A stretch of 64,000 bases of DNA from Methanoregula sp. (GTDB lineage: Archaea; Halobacteriota; Methanomicrobia; Methanomicrobiales; Methanospirillaceae): the NCBI GenBank assembly GCA_041645435.1, contig JBAZQB010000002.1, forward strand, positions 62,001-126,000, read 5' to 3'. Below are positions 27,483-38,600 of this stretch, piece after piece. The translations under genes were made by a program, and so were the position numbers. The notes under the pieces were generated by a model. It had not been told where the DNA came from and searched no databases. It was given only the letters and a program-made list of their open reading frames with translations. The stretch's first letter is position 1; each line of letters begins with the position of its first letter.

Positions 27483-28106
27483 TCATTCCCAGCTCCCGTC
27501 AGCCCACGATTTAAGAATATCAAAATCCCGCATCATGGTCGCCTTGCTCAGTGCCTGTGCCCGGCTCAGCATCCGGTTCTGGATAAAATCATATTCGCAG
27601 AGAATTCTGGAATTCCGGAGCAGGGTTGCCCGGATCGGGTGGTGCCGGTAAACGACACTCTCCTGTCCCCTGAAATACCATTTTATTCTCTGGAAGGTGA
27701 GCCAGTCAAGTTTCATGGCGAGCGTAGAGTGGAACCGGAATCCGTCGGCAGAATCCAGATCATATCTCCGCAACGAGCAATACGGGGAGAGTGCCTGGGA
27801 TAACTGGTAGCGGAATTGTTTCAGGGTTTCGTCAGGGGTGATGGTGACATATACAACCCTCGTGTCGCCAAAGAACCCGTAACCCCCCACCTCATATTTG
27901 GGAATTTCCTTTTGATCCGAACAGATTCGGGTGAAATCTTTTACGAGTTGTGTCTCACTCGTGGTTGAAAAAGGCCCGGCCAGCGTGATATGCGGGACAA
28001 CCAGTTTGTCCCCGAGATTAAATCTCTCATTCAGGTGATTGCTTAACGAGCGAATCTGCTGCTTCACTGAACCCATCATGCGGATATCGATCAGATAGTG
28101 CGTCAT
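27483..28106 (-). CDS. 2H phosphoesterase (2'-5' RNA ligase-like)
   Basis: 207 residues. The two H-x-T/S-x motifs of the LigT/2H superfamily are present: PHITLAGPF (about 38-46) and FHSTLAMKL (about 129-137). Both sit in the expected order with beta-strand flanks (YVTITPDETLKQFRYQLSQAL between). Such enzymes open 2',3'-cyclic or 2'-5' phosphodiester bonds on RNA or nucleotides. The RNA substrate is unknown. It is longer by a C-terminal helical extension than minimal ThpR proteins. ATG at 28106 is a normal start. Confidence 0.8.
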   Translation of the reverse strand: MTHYLIDIRMMGSVKQQIRSLSNHLNERFNLGDKLVVPHITLAGPFSTTSETQLVKDFTRICSDQKEIPKYEVGGYGFFGDTRVVYVTITPDETLKQFRYQLSQALSPYCSLRRYDLDSADGFRFHSTLAMKLDWLTFQRIKWYFRGQESVVYRHHPIRATLLRNSRILCEYDFIQNRMLSRAQALSKATMMRDFDILKSWADGSWE

Positions 28107-28376
28107 CTCTCACACCCGGGAATAAAAGCTAGGCCGACAACCTCAGGGAAAACGTTCAGGATTCGATGAGGGGTAAAAGCAAAACAATCAGTGTGCATCT
28201 TCGCTACGGAATAATGTGAGCTGTTCCTTTAAGGGAGTACGGGTCGGATAGTTCCCCATGGGACAGATTACCCTGGTGACAATTTTTTTTAGCGAACCAG
28301 CACCCGGTTTATTTGTAAGATTCAATGGGGATCCAGCCTGTCATGCATGACCGGTTCCCGGCACTCTGTTCCGTTA
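28107..28376. other. Intergenic gap
   Basis: 270 bases between two minus-strand genes. I find no ORF with coding character, no hairpin with a T-run and no repeat. Confidence 0.4.
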
Positions 28377-28838
28377 TTATAACTGTTCCCGTTCCAGGCG
28401 GTACGTATACCAGCCCAGCCGGGTGGCCCCGATCTTCTCATAGAAATGTATAGAGGGCTTGTTCCACGTCAGCACCATCCAGTCCATACGCCCGCACCCG
28501 TGGACCCTTGCCTCGTTCCGGCAGAAGTCAAAGAGGCGCTTTCCCAAACCCTGCCTGCGGTACTGTTCGAGCATGAAGAGATCTTCAACGAACAGGGTGG
28601 GCCGGGCAAGGAATGTAGAATACGTGAAATAGAACGTGACAAACCCAACGGGCTTATCGTCCAGCCTGCCGATATACCCCTCAAATTTCGGGGGATCGAA
28701 GAAGATATCATCCTTCAGTCGTAACCGGGCTCCTTCATCGGGCGGATCGATCCGCTCGTACCCGGCAAGACAGTCGAGCAGGTACAGGAACTCCGGAAAG
28801 GTCTTCTCCCTCACCCGTTCGATGGTAAACTCTGGCAT
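28377..28838 (-). CDS. GNAT-family N-acetyltransferase
   Basis: About 153 residues from ATG at 28838 (MPEFTIERVREKTFPEFLYL). The acetyl-CoA motif A reads FVEDLFMLEQYRRQGLGKRL (the R-x-x-G-x-G/A pattern), followed by the C-terminal HFYEKIGATRLGWYTYRLE typical of GNAT enzymes. The frame is open to 28961, but the upstream 41 residues are not domain-like. The acceptor cannot be predicted; relatives acetylate amines such as diamines or peptide N-termini. Confidence 0.87.
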   Translation of the reverse strand: MPEFTIERVREKTFPEFLYLLDCLAGYERIDPPDEGARLRLKDDIFFDPPKFEGYIGRLDDKPVGFVTFYFTYSTFLARPTLFVEDLFMLEQYRRQGLGKRLFDFCRNEARVHGCGRMDWMVLTWNKPSIHFYEKIGATRLGWYTYRLEREQL

Positions 28839-29138
28839 AGGATACCCAGCGGGAAGATAGGATTTTCCGGCAGATATGAGTACCGCTGTCATGTCCTGGC
28901 CATAAAATCCCATGAATTTGGAGGAAGATGCTCGGGTACATACCGGTGCCACCGCACTCATCGGCGGTGCCTTTCAACTATGGCAGTATACCCCTCCGGG
29001 ACTCGGACAACGAGACCTGCCCTGCGGCTTCTGGTATGGTACCATATGCCCCATCCCATCGAATCCGGAAACAACCCGAATAAAAAACAGATCGGAATAT
29101 ATTTCATTGCATCTTTTCAATTAAACTCGTGACAGAAC
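28839..29138. other. Intergenic gap with a promoter for the PH/SHOCT gene
   Basis: The region is non-coding on composition. GGAATATATTTC (about 29095-29106) is a good TATA box for the plus-strand gene that follows, placing transcription start near 29125-29130. Confidence 0.45.
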
Positions 29139-29164
29139 ATGGATGAGGTAACGGTATACCCACG

Positions 29165-30589
29165 ATGCGATCCGTGTACGGATTCCATCGGGATGCCTGT
29201 CCCGAGTGCGGTTGTGCTCTTATGAACTCCAAATCCGATACCAATACTCAGCCGATTCCCCCCCAGGATACTTCCCGTAACCCCGGCCAGATAGAGGCTA
29301 CCTATTACGGATCCATCCTTCTCTCAACCATGCCCGAGAGAAGGAGTTTTATGTACAAATACCTGATGGCTCTCTCGCCGGTAATTCTGGTTATTGTATG
29401 TATTTTTATACGAAGTATCCTTGAGAATCTGCTGGATGTCGCATCATCGACGTTGACTTCAGCAGTGCCCGGCACCCTGGCTTTCTATACAACAGACTAT
29501 TTAAGCAAATATTCTGCTCCGATAAACGATGCTACCAATATCTCCATCCTGATGGTTGCCCCGGTGGGGATTTTCATCATTTTTGCCGCTATTGGCTGGA
29601 CGATGCGGTTGACCGAATTATGGACCGGTACGGCATTGACGCTGTTCATGAGTGGAGTTACGGCATTCGTAATGGCAACCATGAAGGGCTATCCCCTCGT
29701 TTCGAGTAATTTCATGCTCCTCTTCCTCCGGTGGATCGCATTTCTGGTCCAGCCATTTTGTATCGTGGCAGTGGTCATCGTCCTTATCGCGACCGAAAAA
29801 TTCCGGCGTTCTCTCCGGTACACCATCACAAAAGACGGGTTATGGCTGCGGGGCGGTTTTCTGAACGTTCAGGAACACATGCTCCCCCATACCCAGATAG
29901 GCAGAATTGTATTTGAGCAGGATTTCTTTGGACGCATGTACAATTATGGGACGATCATCCCGCAAAGTATGACGCGGTGGGGTGCGGAAACATCGTTCCG
30001 GGCAATTGGCGCATCCGGGCAGAAAGACAATTTTGGCGTGGGGATCGGGTTTGCCAAAGGTCGCGAGGAGGGATCACGCTATCCCCTTGACTGCCTGTAT
30101 GGGATACCGGATCCAAAGACGGCACAAAATATCCTTACGGGATTAATCTGCCGGCAGGATAAACGCGAGGAGGACCAGGTATCCTACTTAAAAAAGATTT
30201 ACGAGAATAATGGACACGGGTCAATGACCCATGGATCCGGTATACCCCGGGAAGTGTCCACCGCTGGTTCACGGAGCAGCACCGGGGACGATACCGGTAT
30301 CCGGCCTGTTGACAGGATCGGGATGGAGGGGGAAATTCCCGGCCGGGTGGAGAGTGCCATCATCAGGAACGATGACAGCGATATCTCCAAAACAACAACG
30401 GGTCCTGTCACTGGCACGATAAGAGAGATCCCGCCCCTCGCACAAAACAAAAGTACTACCCTGCAGGAAATTGCACTGGAGCAACCGGTACTGGATCAGA
30501 TAAAAAAGTTAGCAGAACTCAGGGATGCAGGAATCATTACCGAAGAAGAATTTTCGGCAAAAAAAACGGAATTGTTAAGACGGGTGTAA
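29165..30589 (+). CDS. Membrane PH-domain protein with half zinc ribbon and C-terminal SHOCT motif
   Basis: 474 residues. The N-terminus carries one CPECG pair (residues ~13-17), four hydrophobic segments (about 63-85, 110-140, 150-170 and 180-205), a bPH2-like domain (FRRSLRYTITKDGLWLRGGF then MLPHTQIGRIVFEQDFFGRM), a long Gly/Ser/Thr-rich linker and a terminal SHOCT helix pair (IKKLAELRDAGIITEEEFSA, then KKTELLRRV). SHOCT ends are short oligomerisation or interaction motifs. The ribbon is half missing: an ATG at 29139 in another frame reads MDEVTVYPRC just upstream, so a 1-nt frameshift at about 29169-29171 may have split the N-terminus. Role unknown. Confidence 0.75.
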   Translation: MRSVYGFHRDACPECGCALMNSKSDTNTQPIPPQDTSRNPGQIEATYYGSILLSTMPERRSFMYKYLMALSPVILVIVCIFIRSILENLLDVASSTLTSAVPGTLAFYTTDYLSKYSAPINDATNISILMVAPVGIFIIFAAIGWTMRLTELWTGTALTLFMSGVTAFVMATMKGYPLVSSNFMLLFLRWIAFLVQPFCIVAVVIVLIATEKFRRSLRYTITKDGLWLRGGFLNVQEHMLPHTQIGRIVFEQDFFGRMYNYGTIIPQSMTRWGAETSFRAIGASGQKDNFGVGIGFAKGREEGSRYPLDCLYGIPDPKTAQNILTGLICRQDKREEDQVSYLKKIYENNGHGSMTHGSGIPREVSTAGSRSSTGDDTGIRPVDRIGMEGEIPGRVESAIIRNDDSDISKTTTGPVTGTIREIPPLAQNKSTTLQEIALEQPVLDQIKKLAELRDAGIITEEEFSAKKTELLRRV

Positions 30590-30679
30590 TCGTTTCAGTG
30601 TATTTCCTGTCAATCCCTTTCATCATCACACGGTAATTCCGGAATTCCGGGCACACTGCCCCTGTTGAGGGGCCGGCCG

Positions 30680-31168
30680 TTACGGGCGGGGTATCGCATG
30701 CTCAAAGGAAGGAACAGAAGTAAGATCCTGGTATTCTACGGTCTGTCCATCCGGGAAACGGATGGTTATGGACCCTGATGTCCCGTCAAGAGTGATAATG
30801 TCGCCAAACCAGTACTTGTCAAGTTCTTTCCTTGCATCTGAGAGAGAGAAGGCCGGTGTTTTATAGGTGGTAATACCTTGGTTTTGGTTGACTTTCACGA
30901 GATGCTGGACCATAAGCTGTGAATTGCCGGGAGAGACGGAATGGACCCGGATGTTTTTTCCCAGCGCTCCCGAAAGCAGGGGGACTGCTGCTGGATAGGC
31001 TATTGCCTGCTCTGCCCAGTTCAGGGTATAATCTGTGACGATCAATGCATCGCCGTTTTCTGCAACGGTGACATCAATATGCCGGATACTGACCGCACCT
31101 GTCGGGATAACAAGGAGAAGCATGAGAGTTATCGCAACGATAACCGGTATACCTTTACAGGAGATCAT
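30680..31168 (-). CDS. Secreted protein of unknown function
   Basis: 162 residues. A signal peptide (MISCKGIPVIVAITLMLLLV, cleavage near GAVS, residue ~25) is followed by a beta-rich domain: VTVAENGDALIVTDYTLNWA, VHSVSPGNSQLMVQHLVKVN, and FGDIITLDGTSGSITIRFPD, which ends with VEYQDLTSVP. The layout recalls small archaeal extracellular proteins without known role. A TATA-like TTATTTATAG about 25-35 bases before the ATG (31192-31202 in reverse) suggests a nearly leaderless message. Confidence 0.7.
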   Translation of the reverse strand: MISCKGIPVIVAITLMLLLVIPTGAVSIRHIDVTVAENGDALIVTDYTLNWAEQAIAYPAAVPLLSGALGKNIRVHSVSPGNSQLMVQHLVKVNQNQGITTYKTPAFSLSDARKELDKYWFGDIITLDGTSGSITIRFPDGQTVEYQDLTSVPSFEHAIPRP

Positions 31169-31498
31169 AGTAAGTGATGCTTTAGCATTGTTTTTCTATA
31201 AATAAGAATTGGGGAAAATCCCCCAACTATTTTCCCTTTCTCTCTATACGACCCGGTCAGAATCATCGGGATCCCTGCAGGTTGCGTTCACCCGAGTGGA
31301 AAATACATTGTTAATTGCACCGCACGCGGATTTTCATGGATGACTGAGAGCGGGTGTTTGTTGCATCCTGACAAAAGGCAGGTCGGGCTGCTGCAAAAAT
31401 GCACTATCTTCTCCAGTCTCAACCCGTCATCCTCTTGCAGCGGGTAATAATCCAATCCTTTATAAATCCACTATTTTAAGAGATACTGAGGACCGTTC
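31169..31498. promoter_or_regulatory. Divergent promoter gap
   Basis: CTTTATAAATCC (31458-31469) lies 30 bases before the plus-strand ATG at 31499 and is a strong TATA candidate; the minus-strand TATA is at about 31192-31202. A small inverted repeat, TTGGGG/CCCCAA with an A/T loop, lies at 31209-31226. No gene is seen in between. Confidence 0.5.
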
Positions 31499-32377
31499 AT
31501 GGGGGACAATGACATATCTGTTGAATCTGTCGAGCTCGCATTATTGTCTGAAATCGAACAGTCATCTGCCGCACTGATGAAGGATGCATACCTGCCCCCT
31601 TCAGAGGAAACAACGGATGAGGAACGGTTTGACCCCGATTTGCACCGCAGAGACTCTCCCCGGGAGGATGAATTGGCCGGGCCAAATGCCAAGGTCTTTG
31701 TTACCCGGGTATCAACCCGGACCCCTCCTGAAGAGATTGAAAAAATTCTCTCTAAAAATCCAGACCGCAGAACGAATACGGGTACCCATGAGTTTTATAC
31801 CATGGTACTGATGCTGAGTATGCGGATGGCCGATCCATCAACCACCCGTTTTATCAATGGAACGGTTAATGTTGCTTTTCCTAATGGAATGAAAATCCTG
31901 GCCTATGCCCCAAAAGAAAAGGGTGTTATCACTGCCATTATTGGAAATGGCAGAGATGCGCTCTCTCTCTCGCCGGGCCTGGATAGTATATCATCTTCAT
32001 CGCCGGGAACAAAGGCTCAACCTGATTATAAGGTGGATCGGTTCGAAATCACGGTTGGCCCGGGAGAAAAAATTACCGGCACTTACAGCAAAAAAAGCGG
32101 GTTTACGCTCAATACATCTGCCGGTACTTTACTGGATTACCAGGGGCTGCTCAAAACCGAGCATGAGATGTTCTGGGAGATCTATCCCCCGATGCCAGGT
32201 CTGGACATAGAAATTACCGGAAAAGAGATGCTGGCGGTATTTTCTTTTATTATTCGGGCTCCCAAAAATTCCCCTCCCAAAATCACTGTCCTGATAGAAG
32301 GCAGGGTAAAAGGGAATCTCTGGGGAGTGATTCCTGTCAGGGGTTCGGTGGTTATACCTGGGAGTGCTGTTTTATGA
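31499..32377 (+). CDS. Unknown soluble protein
   Basis: 292 residues without a signal peptide or membrane segment. An acidic N-terminal half-helix (VESVELALLSEIEQSSAALM), a beta-rich middle (FINGTVNVAFPNGMKILAYA, then PKEKGVITAIIGNGRDALSL) and a C-terminal domain (YKVDRFEITVGPGEKITGTY, FSFIIRAPKNSPPKITVLIE) ending VIPGSAVL. There is no motif I can name. It lies immediately upstream of the giant surface-protein gene, and a functional link is only positional. Confidence 0.6.
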   Translation: MGDNDISVESVELALLSEIEQSSAALMKDAYLPPSEETTDEERFDPDLHRRDSPREDELAGPNAKVFVTRVSTRTPPEEIEKILSKNPDRRTNTGTHEFYTMVLMLSMRMADPSTTRFINGTVNVAFPNGMKILAYAPKEKGVITAIIGNGRDALSLSPGLDSISSSSPGTKAQPDYKVDRFEITVGPGEKITGTYSKKSGFTLNTSAGTLLDYQGLLKTEHEMFWEIYPPMPGLDIEITGKEMLAVFSFIIRAPKNSPPKITVLIEGRVKGNLWGVIPVRGSVVIPGSAVL

Positions 32378-32622
32378 TTTTTTCAGAAGTTTCTTGAGAT
32401 TTGTTAAATATCGCCAGTCTCTTTATTTTTTTAATAAATTCACTACAGTAAATTAAAAAAAGGCTTAATAAATTGTAATTGTCTCAAAGAAAAAGAACTA
32501 TTGGTTTTAAAAAAAAAACTTTTGTTATAATTCCTATTATTATTACTAAATAAATCCTTCATTTTTATCAGGTATTACTATAAATAACTATTAGAATTAA
32601 GTAAAAACCGTTCGGAGCAGAA
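32378..32622. promoter_or_regulatory. A/T-rich promoter region of the giant gene
   Basis: The 245 bases are strongly A/T-rich with several TATA-like runs (for example TTACTAAATAAATCC near 32540-32555 and ACTATAAATAAC near 32577-32588). The last is about 40 bases before the TTG start and is the best TATA candidate. GGAG at about 32611-32617 precedes the TTG. Confidence 0.45.
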
Positions 32623-35600
32623 TTGGCAAAGCAAAATCAAATGCGGAACAAGATATTTTTTGTATCTTTCTTTCTTCTTTTCCTGTTTATCGTTCCTGCA
32701 GCAGCCGAAACTCCGACGTTTACGACCATATCGCCTTCGACTGGTTCGACAGCCGGTGGCACGCCGGTAATTATTATCGGGACGAACCTGATCGGGGCGA
32801 CGAACAGTGTGACGTCGCTGTATAACGTATCGGTTGGCGGCACAGTATTAACCAATATGACGGTAGTCAGCGCCACGAAGATCATCGGCAGTACCCGGGC
32901 CGGTACAGGCCTTGCTGATGTTGTAATCACCACACCAGGTGGCACGGCAACTGAGGGGACCGGTGTATTCACCTATGTGGATCCCCCGACGTTTACGACC
33001 ATCATGCCGTCAACCGGCCCGCTAGCCGGCGGCACGTGGGTCAATATCACCGGGACGAACTTTATCGGAGCGACCCGAGTAACGTTTGGCGGCACTGCCG
33101 GTACCGGCCTCTCGATAGAAAACGAAACTTCGGTCATAGTGAAAACACCCGCCCGTACAGCCGGGCTCGTAACCGTTGCAGTCATCACGCCGAACGGTAC
33201 TGCAACCGGGGCGAGTAAATATACTTATATATCGTTGCCGACGGTTACCAGTGTATCACAGCCAACGGGCCCAATAGCCGGTGGCACGTGGGTAAACATC
33301 ACCGGGATGAACTTTATCGGAGCAACGGGAGTAACGTTTGGCGGTACTACAGCCACCAGTTTCTCGATTGAAAACCTTACTTTGATCAGAGCTCTCACCC
33401 CAGTCCATGCAGCCGGGCGCGTTACCGTTGCAGTCGCCACCCCGAATGGCACTGCATCCGGGACAAATAGATATACCTATGTAGCACTTCCGACGGTCAC
33501 GAGCATATCTCCCTTGACGGGCCCGCTCGCTGGCGGCACGCCGGTAACCATTATAGGGACGAACCTGATCGGTCCGATGGACAGTGCAACCTCGCAGTAT
33601 AACGTCTCGATAGGAGGTACTACGTTGACCAATATGACCGTAGTCAGCGCCACGAAGATTATTGGAAGTACCCAAACTGGAACCGCAGGGCCGGTTAACG
33701 TTATCGTCATCACCCCGAATGGTACGGTAACCAGGACGAATGCCTACACCTATGCAGCCCCTCCGACGTTTACGACCATATCGCCGACATCCGGCTCGCT
33801 CACCGGTGGCACACCGGTAATCATTATCGGGACGAATCTGATCGGGGCGACAAACAGTGCGACGTCGCTGTATAACGTCTCGATAGGTGGCACCGCGTTA
33901 ACCAACATGACGGTAGTCAGCGCCACGAAGATCATCGGCAGTACCCGGGTGGGCACTGCCGGACTCGTTGACGTTGTCATCACGACCCCGAATGGCACGG
34001 CAACCGAGGGTACCGGTGTATTCACCTATGTGGATCCCCCGACATTTACGGGCATCGCACCGGAAACCGGCCCGCTAGCCGGCGGCACGTGGGTTAATAT
34101 CACCGGGACGAACTTTATCGGAGCGACCCGAGTAACGTTTGGCGGCACCGCAGGTACCGGTCTCTCGATAGAAAACGAAACTGCAGTCATAGTGAAAACC
34201 CCCGCCCGTACAGCCGGGCTCGTAACCGTTGCAGTCATCACGCCGAATGGCACTGCAACCGGGGCGAGTAAATATACTTATATATCGTTGCCGACGGTCA
34301 CCCGTGTATCACAGCCGACGGGCCCAATAGCCGGTGGCACGGGAGTCAACATCACCGGTACGAACTTTATCGGAGCGACGGGAGTAACGTTTGGCGGCAT
34401 GAGTGTCACCAGTTTCTCGCTTGAAAATGGTACTTCGATCATAGCGATCGTACCCGTCCATGCAGCCGGACTTGTTACTGTGAATGTCGTAACTCCGAAC
34501 GGCACTGCAATTGGCGCGAGTAAATATACCTATGTAGCTCTTCCGACGGTAACCAGCATCACGCCGTCAACCGGCCCACTCGCTGGCGGCACGCCGGTAA
34601 CCATCATCGGGACCAACCTGATCGGTCCGACGGACAGTGAAACGTCGCTGTCTAACGTCTCGATAGGAGGTACTACGTTGACCAATATGACAGTAGTCAG
34701 CGCCACGAAGATTATTGGAAGTACCCAAACTGGAACCGCAGGGCCGGTTAACGTTATCGTCAGCACCCCGAATGGTACGGTAACCAGGACGAATGCCTAC
34801 ACCTATGCAGCCCCTCCGACGTTTACGAGCATATCGCCGACATCCGGCTCGCTCACCGGTGGCACACCGGTAATCATTATCGGGACGAATCTGATCGGGG
34901 CGACAAACAGTGCGACGTCGCTGTATAACGTCTCGATAGGTGGCACCGCGTTAACCAACATGACGGTAGTCAGCGCCACGAAGATCATCGGCAGTACCCG
35001 GGTGGGCACTGCCGGACTCGTTGACGTTGTCATCACGACCCCGAATGGCACGGCAACTGAGGGAACCGGTGTATTCACCTATGTTGATCCGCCGACGTTT
35101 ACGACCATCATGCCGTCAACCGGCCCGCTAGCCGGCGGCACGTGGGTCAACATCACCGGGACGAACTTTATCGGAGCGACCCGAGTAACGTTTGGCGGCA
35201 CTGCCGGTACCGGTCTCTCGCGTGAAAACGAAACTGCAGTCATAGTAAAAACCCCTGCCCATGTAGCCGGGCTCGTGTATGTAAATGTCACGACCCCGAA
35301 CGGCACTGCAACCGGGGCGAGTAAATATACTTATATATCGTTGCCGACGGTCACCAGTGTATCGCCGCCGATGGGCCCGATAGCCGGCGGTGCGGCGGTT
35401 ATGATTATTGGGACCGATCTTACTGGTACAACAGGAGTAACCTTTAGCGGAACAGCTGGTACCAGTGTGACAAATGTCAATGCTACGGCGGTTACAGCGA
35501 TGACCCCGGCCCATACAGCCGGTGTGGTCAGTGTAATGGTCACCACACCAAATGGTACGGTAACCAAGGCGAATGCCTATACCTATGCAGGAGTACCGAC

Positions 35601-38600
35601 ATTTACAAGTATTACTCCGCCAACCGGCCCGAAAGATGGAGGTACTGTTGTTACGATTATTGGAACCGGTCTTTCCGGAACGACCGGTGTAACCTTTAGC
35701 GGAACGGCTGGTACCAGTGTGACAAATGTCAATGCTACGGCAGTTACCGTAACTACCCCGGCAGGTTCAGTTGGACCTGTTGATGTTGTAGTTACTACAT
35801 CTGGTGGCACGGTAACCAAAACAAATGCCTACACCTATGCGACAGGTTCGACGTTTACGAGCATTTCACCGTCGATTGGTCCGAAAGCAGGTGGCACACC
35901 GGTAATCATTATCGGGATGAACCTTATTGGAGCGAAGAATAGTGCAACCTCGCGGTATAACGTATCGATAGGCGGCATCGTATTAACCAATATGACGGTA
36001 GTCAGCGCTACGAAGATCATCGGAAGTACCCGGGCGGGCACTGCCGGACTCGTAGACGTTGTGGTCACCACCCCGAATGGCACTTCAACTGGAATGGGAG
36101 CCTACACCTATGCCGCAGATCCGAAGTTTAAGCGCATTACACCGGAAATCGGCCCAACAACTGGTGGTACTGTGGTTACTATTATCGGTACAGACCTTAC
36201 GGGGACAACCGGTATATCCTTTGATGGCACCGCAGGAACCGGTGTGACAAATATCAATGCTACGGCGGTTATGGTGACTACCCCGGCCCATGTAGCCGAA
36301 TCAGTAGATATTATGGTCACCACACCGGGGGGTACTGCAACCAAACATAATGCCTACGACTATGTCGTAGTTACTATACCGGTAGCAGCGTTCAGTGGCT
36401 CTCCAACAAACGGGACCGCTCCATTGACGGTTGAATTCACTGATGTATCGATCAACTCTCCGACAAACTGGGATTGGGACTTTGGTGATGGCAAAACCTC
36501 GAACCATAAGAATGTAACCCACAACTATAGATCAGCAGGAAATTATACGGTCTCACTGGTGGCAATGAATTCCGCAGGCAGTAACAGTACCGTCAAGACC
36601 GGATACATTAACGTAACGGCAGAAGCGACAACAAAAGCACCGGTCGCAAAATTTTCCGCGAACAGGACAGAAGGTGACAAACCCCTTGCTGTCAGATTCA
36701 CGGACGCATCAAAAAACATACCGACCAGTTGGGACTGGGATTTCGGTGACAGTGGATCATCGACTGACCAGAATCCGATTCACCAGTATACAACCGCCGG
36801 CACATATACCGTAAAACTTGTGGTAACGAACGGAGCCGGGAGCAATCAGGAAATAAAAACCGGATATATCACGGTAATAGCACCGGTTGTAGTGAACAAC
36901 ACTTTTGCGCTCACCGGTGTTGAGACAACGACCACGGGAAGTGTCCAGAACGTAACGATTGATACCACTCTCGCTAATGTTACTACCTCGGGAAATATCA
37001 TCACTTTCAATGAGACGACCCATTGGGCATCCATGGCAATCACTCTTACAGAAACCCCGGACACCAACCCCACGACCGTCAAAGGTAAGGTTAAATCGGT
37101 TAGATCAAAAACCAAGCCGGTTTCGGCCCCTGTAACATCCGCAGGTACCCCTACAGTCCAGATTCAACTGAATCTCGACAGGATACCGGCATCCACCGCC
37201 GCCATCACCCAAACGATTACTAAAGATCCGGATGCGTCTGCCCAGGCCTCGTTCACACTTGCATCAACCACAGCCGGTAAACAGATAGATAATATTGCCT
37301 ATACCTTAAACGTCGCAAAGACCAACATCTCAAACGCCGGTGATGGTGGGATCATCCAGTCTGCTAACCTTACGATGTCAGCCAGCTCAGAATGGGTCAC
37401 TGCCAACGGCGGTCCTGGCCATATCGTTGTCTTCCGCTGCGCTGATGACGGTACTACCCAGATCTTAACACCTTTCCAAACGGACACGGATTTGGGAGGG
37501 AACTATAGCTTCATGTTCCTGTCTCCTAACGGTCTCTCGACCTTCTCGCTTGCAGCGATATCATCCATAACATCAGATAGTGGTGGTACAACCAGCAGTG
37601 GTACTACAAGTAGCGGTACTTCCGGTAGTGGTATTTCAAACAGCGATATTACCGGCAGCGGTTTTACCAGTAGTTCCGATTCAGCGGATCCCGGCAGGTC
37701 CGGTTCCTCTTCAATAAGTTCACCAGGAGCCGCAGCCGGCCAGACCCTGACGTTTGCCATCAACCAACAGGTCACCACCTCTACGCCGGGTGCAATCATC
37801 ACGGTTGCAATAACTCCCTCCAAATCCCTGGGTCCCGTCGATCTGATCGTGGCTGATGTCAAAACGATTGACACATCAGGGCTTGCCGGACGCCATATTG
37901 CCGGCATCTCCGCGATTGAACCGGTCGGGGTAAATCCATCGTCAATCAGCCAGTCTGCTATCACCTTCGCGGTATCGGGCAGCTGGCTTAATCAGAACGG
38001 AGTGAACCCGGGAGATATTGTCCTCATGCGGGACCATGACGGTCAATGGTCCGAACTCCCGACAACGTTTGAACACTCGAACGGGGATATCCATTATTAT
38101 ATCTCCAATACCCCCGGTTTCTCGTACTTCGCAATCTCTGACAGACTGCCGATTCCTACTGCAAAAGCAACCTCGCAGGCAGTAGTGTCCACGGCAGGTA
38201 AAATACAGCCCTCATCGCCCCCGGTTACGGTAACTGCAATCACAACCCCCGTTCAAACGAAACGGGCTCCAGAAGTCGGGGGAGGTACACCAGAGTTATC
38301 TCCCGCTTCTATACCCTCAATTATTCCGGATCCTGCAAGTATTCTGCTCGCTTTCGGGATTATCCTGATTTGTGCAGCTGGAGCCATATATCTCTACGTC
38401 CGGAAAATACCGCAGAAGAAACCTCATGAGATGCCGCACAAGACCCGTATCCTTATCGTTGATGATGAACCGCAAGTCCTCGAGGTATTTTCACTCATTC
38501 TGGAGATGGAAGGATACGACACAATTACCGCATCCTGCGGAAAGGAATGCCTCTCGCTGCTCACGGACAAGAAAAATTCCCCGGACACCATCCTTCTTGA

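Noticed and set aside
33036..36522. Many minus-strand and other-frame ORFs inside the giant IPT gene
   Set aside because: They repeat with the same 1053-bp period and are shadows of the Gly/Thr-rich plus-strand units.
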